From Hirsutella rhossiliensis (lineage: Eukaryota > Ascomycota > Sordariomycetes > Hypocreales > Ophiocordycipitaceae), in the NCBI RefSeq assembly GCF_020360975.1, contig NW_025408670.1, forward strand, positions 6,386,001 to 6,450,000: 64,000 bases of DNA, written 5' to 3'. Under the pieces are notes generated by a model, which made no database searches, was not told where the DNA came from, and saw only the letters and a program-made list of their open reading frames with translations. The first letter of the stretch is position 1; each line of letters begins with the position of its first letter. The position numbers were made by a program, and so were the translations under genes. Shown piece after piece: positions 58,441-64,000 of this stretch.

Positions 58441-61400
58441 TATACTTATATTGCTTATATTACTATAACTGCCCCCTCCGCTATACCTACTTTATAGTCC
58501 TAGCCTAAGCTACTATTAGTAGTCCGCTAGTCTATTATTCTCGTCTACCGTTCTATATAAGGCTTCGAACTTATTAAGGGCTATAGTTTCTATAAACTTA
58601 TATATAGGTTCCTACGTAAGGTCGAGATACCTACGCTACTTAACGAGGACCTTCTAGCGTTTCCCCCTACCGACCTTTTTCTAGCGCGCGGCTTATATCT
58701 CTTTAACCTTAAACTCGTCCTCTCCCTTTACCTCGATTATAGGCAGTTAAGCGTCCGCTATTTCTTATCTAGGCAGCGGGTTAAAGGAGGCTCTATAAAG
58801 GAGGTCTATATTAATCTTATTATAGACCCCTATTAAGAGACTATCGAGCTCTATAACCTATAGGCTAATAACCCTCTATACTATAAACTTTACGTATAGC
58901 TAGTTAAGCTTCTTTTTTAGCTATACCGACCTATAGTTACGGAGGTCTAGCTATACCTTATTTCCTACTATAAACCTATCTACTAGGGCCCTAGTCTTAT
59001 TAGCGTACTACTCTTAATCTTACGCTATAGCGGCTATCGCGGATTAGTAATAATCCGTAGTCTCCTATAGCTTTCGTATAAACGTAGAGGCGCGGCCCTT
59101 TAGTAATAAATTACTATACTACTCTACTACTATATCTATAGTAAAGGGAACTAGTAAGGGTAGTTCGAAGCTATACGTTATAAAGAAAGGGGCTATCTTA
59201 ATAGAGTATATAGTTTACTTTAATATAAGTTAGGCATGAAGCTAACGGTCTTAGTTTACTTAGTTATAGGCTATAACGGCCTATAGGTAAGCCTACGCTT
59301 CTTAGTTAACCCTGTTAGGCCCTCTATTAGTCTATAGGTAATATACTATACTAAGTAGCTATATAATCTAAAGTAGCTAGTATAGGTATTACTAAAAGCG
59401 GCTAGTTTAATTCGATCCCCTATTACTTATAATAAAGGCTAGCTAGCTATATAAGCGGGCCTAGTACTATAGGAAGCGCTCTATATAGGACTTTATATCT
59501 ATAAATAGTATCGGCTTTAATACTATAGACTTACTAAGTTAGTCCTTAATTACCTATATGTAGCGGCTGCCGCCCTCTATAAGTAAGAGGTCCGTTATAA
59601 AGTCTATCTATATATATATATAGAACTAGTCGGGTACCGGAAGCTACTTAAGTAGCCCCTTAAGCTATGCCCTTTAAATCTTAGTACGGCTATAGATATT
59701 ATAGTTATAGAGGAAGTAGCGAACGTAGTACTATAGGAGGGGCTAGTAGAAACCCCTCGCAAGGCCTACTACTATGCCCTGCCTACCTAGGTAGCCTACG
59801 ATATTAGAGTTATAGACGAGCTAGACTAGCTTCCTTTAGAGCTTATTCTATTTATCTAGCTCTAGCGGTCTATCCTTCTCCCTAGCTTCTATAGTATACG
59901 GCGCGCCCGGCACCTATAGTCTCCCCCGCTAACGTAGGTACCCCCGTAGGTCGATATAATAGTCGGCTACTTATACCTTTAGCTTTAGCTTTAGATTAAG
60001 GCGTTAAGCGCCGGACTTAATAGCGCGGCGCACGCTCTCGTAGGTACGGTCTAGAGATAATATTATATCCTATAAGCGCTAAAGGACCTTATCTTAGAAT
60101 ACCCGCACCGCACGCGCCCCTAGGCTAGTCTATCCCTCCTCGCTGGGCCGAGGCGAAGGTATAAGGGAAGGCTTATCCGTTAGCGCCGCGCCTTCCTCTA
60201 CTAGGAAAGCTCCTATATAAGTCCGTAGCGCTTCTTACGAGATAAGCTATAGATCCTAGGCCTCGATATCCGCTCCCGTTAGCCGGTCCTAATCCCTCTA
60301 GGAAAGCGTATCTAGGACTATAGAGTCCCGCCCTAGCCGGTACTTAATCGAGAAGTTAAAGCGTAAGAGATACTCTACTTAGTAGGCTTACTGCTTTAAG
60401 AGGTACTAGCGAGTTATAAAGTACTTAAGGTTCTTATAGTCTATAAGAACCTTAAAGCTCTTATAGCTCTAGAGCTCCGCTTACTATTACTTAAGGTAGC
60501 TAATAATCGCTAGTATCTCCTTATCGTAAATAGCGTAATTCTACTTTACTAAGGTTAGCTTATAGGAGTAGAACGCTACCGGTTACTTCCGCCCGTTTAC
60601 CTTTTAAGAGAGCGTTCCTTTAAGTACCTAGCCGCTATAGTCTGCTTTAACTAACGTAGACTAGTCGAAGTCCTACTAAAGTAGTACTAGGGCTTAAGAG
60701 AATAGGTCCTTAAGCGTATAGAACGCTCCTTCCTATATAGGCCCTTAGTAAAAGGCGGTCCGCTTCCTAGTAATCTTATTTAAGGGTATTATAATATAGG
60801 AGAAGCCCTTAATAAATATCCTATAATAGTTCGCGAACTTAAGGAAGCTCTATACGCCTATCTATATAGTTAGGGTAGCTTAGTCCTAAATCGCTTAGAT
60901 CTTTACGGGATCCGCCTATATACCTATACTAGCGTAGATAATAAAGCCTAAGTACTTAACCCTCTTAACCCTAAATTCGTACTTATTTAGGTTAAGGTAG
61001 AGCTTATAAAGTTAAAGGCGCTCTAAGACCCTCTATACTTTCTATATATAGTCCTCGTAGGAGCCGCTTATATAGATAAGGATATTATCTATATATATAG
61101 AGGCGAACTTATTAAGGAAGTCCTAAAGTACGTTATTAATATAACGCTAAAAGGTAGCGGGCGCTCTTAAGAGGCCGAAGGGCGTTATAAGCTACTTAAA
61201 TAAGCTATAGCGTATATAGAACGCTGTCTTTTACTTATTACCCTCCGAGATCTATACCTTATAAAACGCTTATTTTATATCTAGCTTTATAAACTACTTT
61301 ACCTTCGAAAGGTTATAGAGCGTATCTAAGATTAAGGGTAAGGGGTAGCGGTCTAGCCTTATAATTACGTTTAGAGCCCTATAGTCGTAATAAAACTATA

Positions 61401-62955
61401 TCCCGCCCTTTAGTTTATATATAAATAGGACCGGCGCTCCTACTTTAGAGCTACTTATTTAAATAAAACCCTTATCTAGGAGGTCCCTTAGCGTCTTCTT
61501 TAGTACTAGTAGCTCCGCGTATAATATACTATATAGCGGTCTAAATAGTATAGGTAGTTCCTACCCCTTCTTATCGGTATAGAGTACGATCTTATAGTCT
61601 ACCCTTAGCTTATATAGGTTAAGCTTATCCGCTTCCTAGGACTTAAATAGTAGTAGGAGGTTATAAAAGCGCTTTAGTATCTACTACTATAGCTTAGAAG
61701 GCGACTTTAGCTTCTTCGCTTAGAGGGCCTTATCGATATCCGCTAAGCTAACTATATAGACCGCTACGTTAGCCGCTACCTAGCCTTCCTCCCGCTCTAA
61801 CTATCGTATAGTTCTTATAAAGATAGAGGTAAGGACTTCTTATACTAAGTATAAAGCTCGCACGCTTAGTCCTATGCCTATAAAACCGTCGTTATAGCGG
61901 ACCTACCGTTATATAGGCTTAAACTATAGCTTCTTTTAGTACGGAACCGAGTATAACTCTATATATAATAACTAGGGTTTCCTAAGGATTAAGGGAAACT
62001 CTAGTTAAGGGATTATATAGGCTACGATAAGCTTATAGTAACCGTTAACCTCTATAGCTAGCTATATAATACCCCTAATTACTATACCCTTTATCGCGCC
62101 TAAGGCGCCCTTTACTTACCTTAAGGCGATCTTTTCTACCGGTACTTATATCTCTCGTATAAGCGCCTTATTAACTACGGCGTAGTACTAGTAGCCCTTA
62201 TCTATAAAGGCAGCGATAGGTAAAGAATTATTAACTATAACCTATATTAAAGTAGGCTCCTTTTCTATATAGGCGGATAATTCCTCCTTCTCCTTTACTA
62301 GTGCTAGTAATTAGGGCTCCGGAGCCCGTCTTTACTCTAAAGCTACTCTTTTTCCTCTAGGCCTAAGGGAGCGGAGTCCTCTTTATTATCTAAGGTAAGG
62401 AGCGGTTCTATCTTTACTACTCGAACTACTATAGGCCGCTTAGCTAAAAGGAAGGGGCATTTTAATATAAAGTATATAGACGCGCCGTAATATAGGCAGC
62501 GGCTATTAGCCTTCCTTTTCCCGATTTCCTTACTTATTACTTACTTCGCCCGCTACTTAGAGAGCGGGATAGTATAGGGGATATTCGAAGATAACTTCCT
62601 ACTACGTTTAGCTCGGTCTATATAGGTAGCCGATATTAAGGTATCTCCGTTAGTATCGATAGTCGGCTATTCTTCTTATAAAGGGGCGGTAATCCTATTA
62701 CCGCTATACGGCGTACGCTTATAAAGCTTTTAAAAACGCGGCGTCTACTTATAGCCCTATACTACCTTTATTAACCGGCTTATATACTCGCTATAGTTAG
62801 TAGGTATAATTATAGGGATAAGTAGCTCCTATAGGGCTAGCGTAATTAAGTTCTATAACTATATAAGCTTCGCGCTATCTTCTTATACTATAGTTCCCGC
62901 TACTTATAAGAGCGTCTCTTTAAAGTTAAGGAGGAATTCGCTAAAGGTCTACCTA
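58440..62955 (-). mobile_element. Chromodomain-bearing Ty3/Gypsy relic, minus strand
   Basis: Read right to left: an RT part at 61590-61340 (TLRDLLDKGFI, ISSSKVGAPVLFIYKLKGGI, FYYDYRALNVI, RLDRYPLPL); the YxDD box as YIDNILI at 61113-61078; RNase H at 60600-60420 (VAFYSYKLTLVK, NYAIYDKEILAII); an integrase region at about 60000-59000; and a chromodomain remnant near 58650-58560 (RYLDLT.EPIYKFIETIALNKFE). Chromodomains direct this Gypsy clade to heterochromatin. Stops occur in every frame. Its LTRs were not delimited. Confidence 0.7.
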
Positions 62956-63404
62956 TATAACGACCGGTGTTATTCCTAAGGGATAAACCTATCGAGGGGT
63001 TTATATTAGTAGATATAATAGGGCGTGGTCTAAGTAATAATAAGTATATTACGTTAGTAATAAGTCGGAGGTCGTAGACTATAGACTATAACTAGGTAAT
63101 TAGAATTAGAGATAAATCGTAATAAAGATCTATATTAAAAGCTAGAGAGCTATCTATCTAAAGAAGTAAAAGTAGGTAGCTATATATACCTATAGAGACT
63201 ATCCTTAGATTATAGGCCTAGCTATAATCCCTAATATTAAATCGTATAGAGCGTAGTAATCTTATTAATCCTAGATTACTTAGATCTCTACGATCCCCTC
63301 GATCCTATATCTATTAAATAGTCGTGCCGACTATTTATCCGTTAGACCGTATTACGTACTTAACGCGGTCGACTATTAGCGGCCTAGTAGCCGTGGTCGT
63401 AATA
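62956..63404 (-). repeat. Third, inverted copy of the 486-bp LTR family
   Basis: The reverse complement matches 43610-44095, starting TATTACGACCACGG at 63404 and ending at 62956 (449 bp, shortened). The polypurine tract aaaaggaggggag lies at 63411-63423 on its 5' side, so it is the 3' LTR of a minus-strand element extending to the right. Confidence 0.8.
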
Positions 63405-64000
63405 CGATATCTCCCCTCCTTTTAGTCTTATCCGTAAGACCTACTATAGCTGCCTTAGCCGCTATATATAAATATACCCTTATCGCGTCGTGCGTAAGTA
63501 TATCGTTCCTTATCTCTTTATCCTTTCGGGATATACTACTAATAGTATATCTAGTTATATACTAAAAAATTGTTCCTAAAAAGCCTCTAAGCGCGCTGCT
63601 CTTACCGAATATATCGACTTAAGTAGAGATCCTATTAATATACTATATACTCGATACTTTAAGGCGAAGAAAACGAATTATTAGATAGCCGAAAATTCTT
63701 CGCGCTATAATAATTATATTGCTAGTAGTCGTCCCTATTATAATAGTATTTTAGTAGCCTCTTTTTATAGGTGTCTTTTAATTCTTTTTATACGTAGTAG
63801 CTAATATATTTCTTTTAGTAACTAAATTATTAGCGGAGTAGTATAGGCTATATTCTAAAGAGGAGGAAGCTAGGGAAGCCTTATTAGAGCTTTAGGCATA
63901 GCTTACGAATCTTTAGTCGTAAATATCTATCGCCGTTAATCGTTTAGCTCGTATCCGGAAGATTCGGAATTATATAAAGGAAAAGAGTTCTAAGTTATTT
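63405..64000 (-). mobile_element. 3' end of another Gypsy copy, continuing beyond the window
   Basis: 63411-63560 is similar (reverse complement) to 52740-52880, the sequence just upstream of the 3' LTR in the full-length element. This marks the 3' part of a second copy of the same family, running leftwards and cut off by the window edge. Confidence 0.65.

Larger units (their letters stand above)
39480..64000. other. RIP-mutated heterochromatin-like repeat block
   Basis: Both strands are rich in TpA and almost devoid of CpA and TpG, while CpG, CpC and CpT persist. That is the signature of CpA-directed repeat-induced point mutation. No open frame longer than about 70 codons exists in 24.5 kb. 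Every recognisable gene is retroelement-derived and full of stops. A young TRIM-like element at 40078-40624 is the main exception to the TpA bias. Confidence 0.93.

Noticed and set aside
39480..64000. Possible telomere at the end of the repeat block
   Set aside because: No TTAGGG array is present on either strand, so telomere proximity is not supported by this window.

Overview
The window is nuclear DNA of a filamentous ascomycete, most likely a sordariomycete and possibly Hypocreales. The evidence is short GT-AG introns of about 45-170 nt, high-GC coding sequence, fungal-type genes (a Ppo fatty-acid oxygenase, a CFEM protein, a CAP10-type glycosyltransferase), and a 25-kb repeat block carrying the footprint of repeat-induced point mutation (RIP). 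The species cannot be named from the sequence.

1-31 kb is an ordinary gene-bearing arm. In order it holds: the 3' end of a GT90/CAP10 glycosyltransferase (+); an unrecognised secreted protein (-); a mitochondrial transcription factor B/Mtf1-like protein (-); VPS4 (-), divergent from prefoldin subunit 6 (+); an AMSH/Sst2-type JAMM deubiquitinase (+); a 2.3-kb gene-free stretch; a Ppo oxygenase (+) whose P450 half has lost the heme-ligating Cys; a small CFEM protein (-); an aldehyde dehydrogenase (-); a secreted type-B carboxylesterase (-); a pogo-type DNA transposon with perfect 46-bp terminal inverted repeats and a frameshifted transposase; a secreted CBM9-like protein (-); and a cystathionine gamma-synthase (-). 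VPS4 and the AMSH-type enzyme both act on ESCRT substrates at endosomes. The other genes do not form an obvious pathway.

31-39.4 kb is transitional. A dead Helitron (Rep plus PIF1-like helicase, minus strand, broken in many frames) lies between 12-bp inverted repeats. Next comes 1.4 kb of non-repetitive DNA with a TATA box, an ATG followed by a signal-peptide-like stretch, and an unusual cluster of strong splice-donor sequences on one strand. I flag this as a candidate micro-exon secreted-protein gene.

39.4-64 kb is AT-rich, TpA-saturated, almost without CpA/TpG, and has no intact gene. It is a nest of RIP-mutated LTR retrotransposons. An old Ty3/Gypsy pol (RT/RNase H at 41-43.6 kb, integrase at 53.4-54.2 kb) is split by a 9.76-kb Gypsy element (43610-53371, 486-bp LTRs, CCTAG target duplication). 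That element itself contains a 1.87-kb LTR-flanked insertion (49116-50990). A 547-bp TRIM-like element (40078-40624, 169-bp LTRs, AGCGG target duplication) is a younger arrival. Further Gypsy relics follow on the plus strand (54.3-56.9 kb) and the minus strand with a chromodomain (58.5-62.9 kb). A third copy of the 486-bp LTR family, inverted, leads out of the right end of the window.
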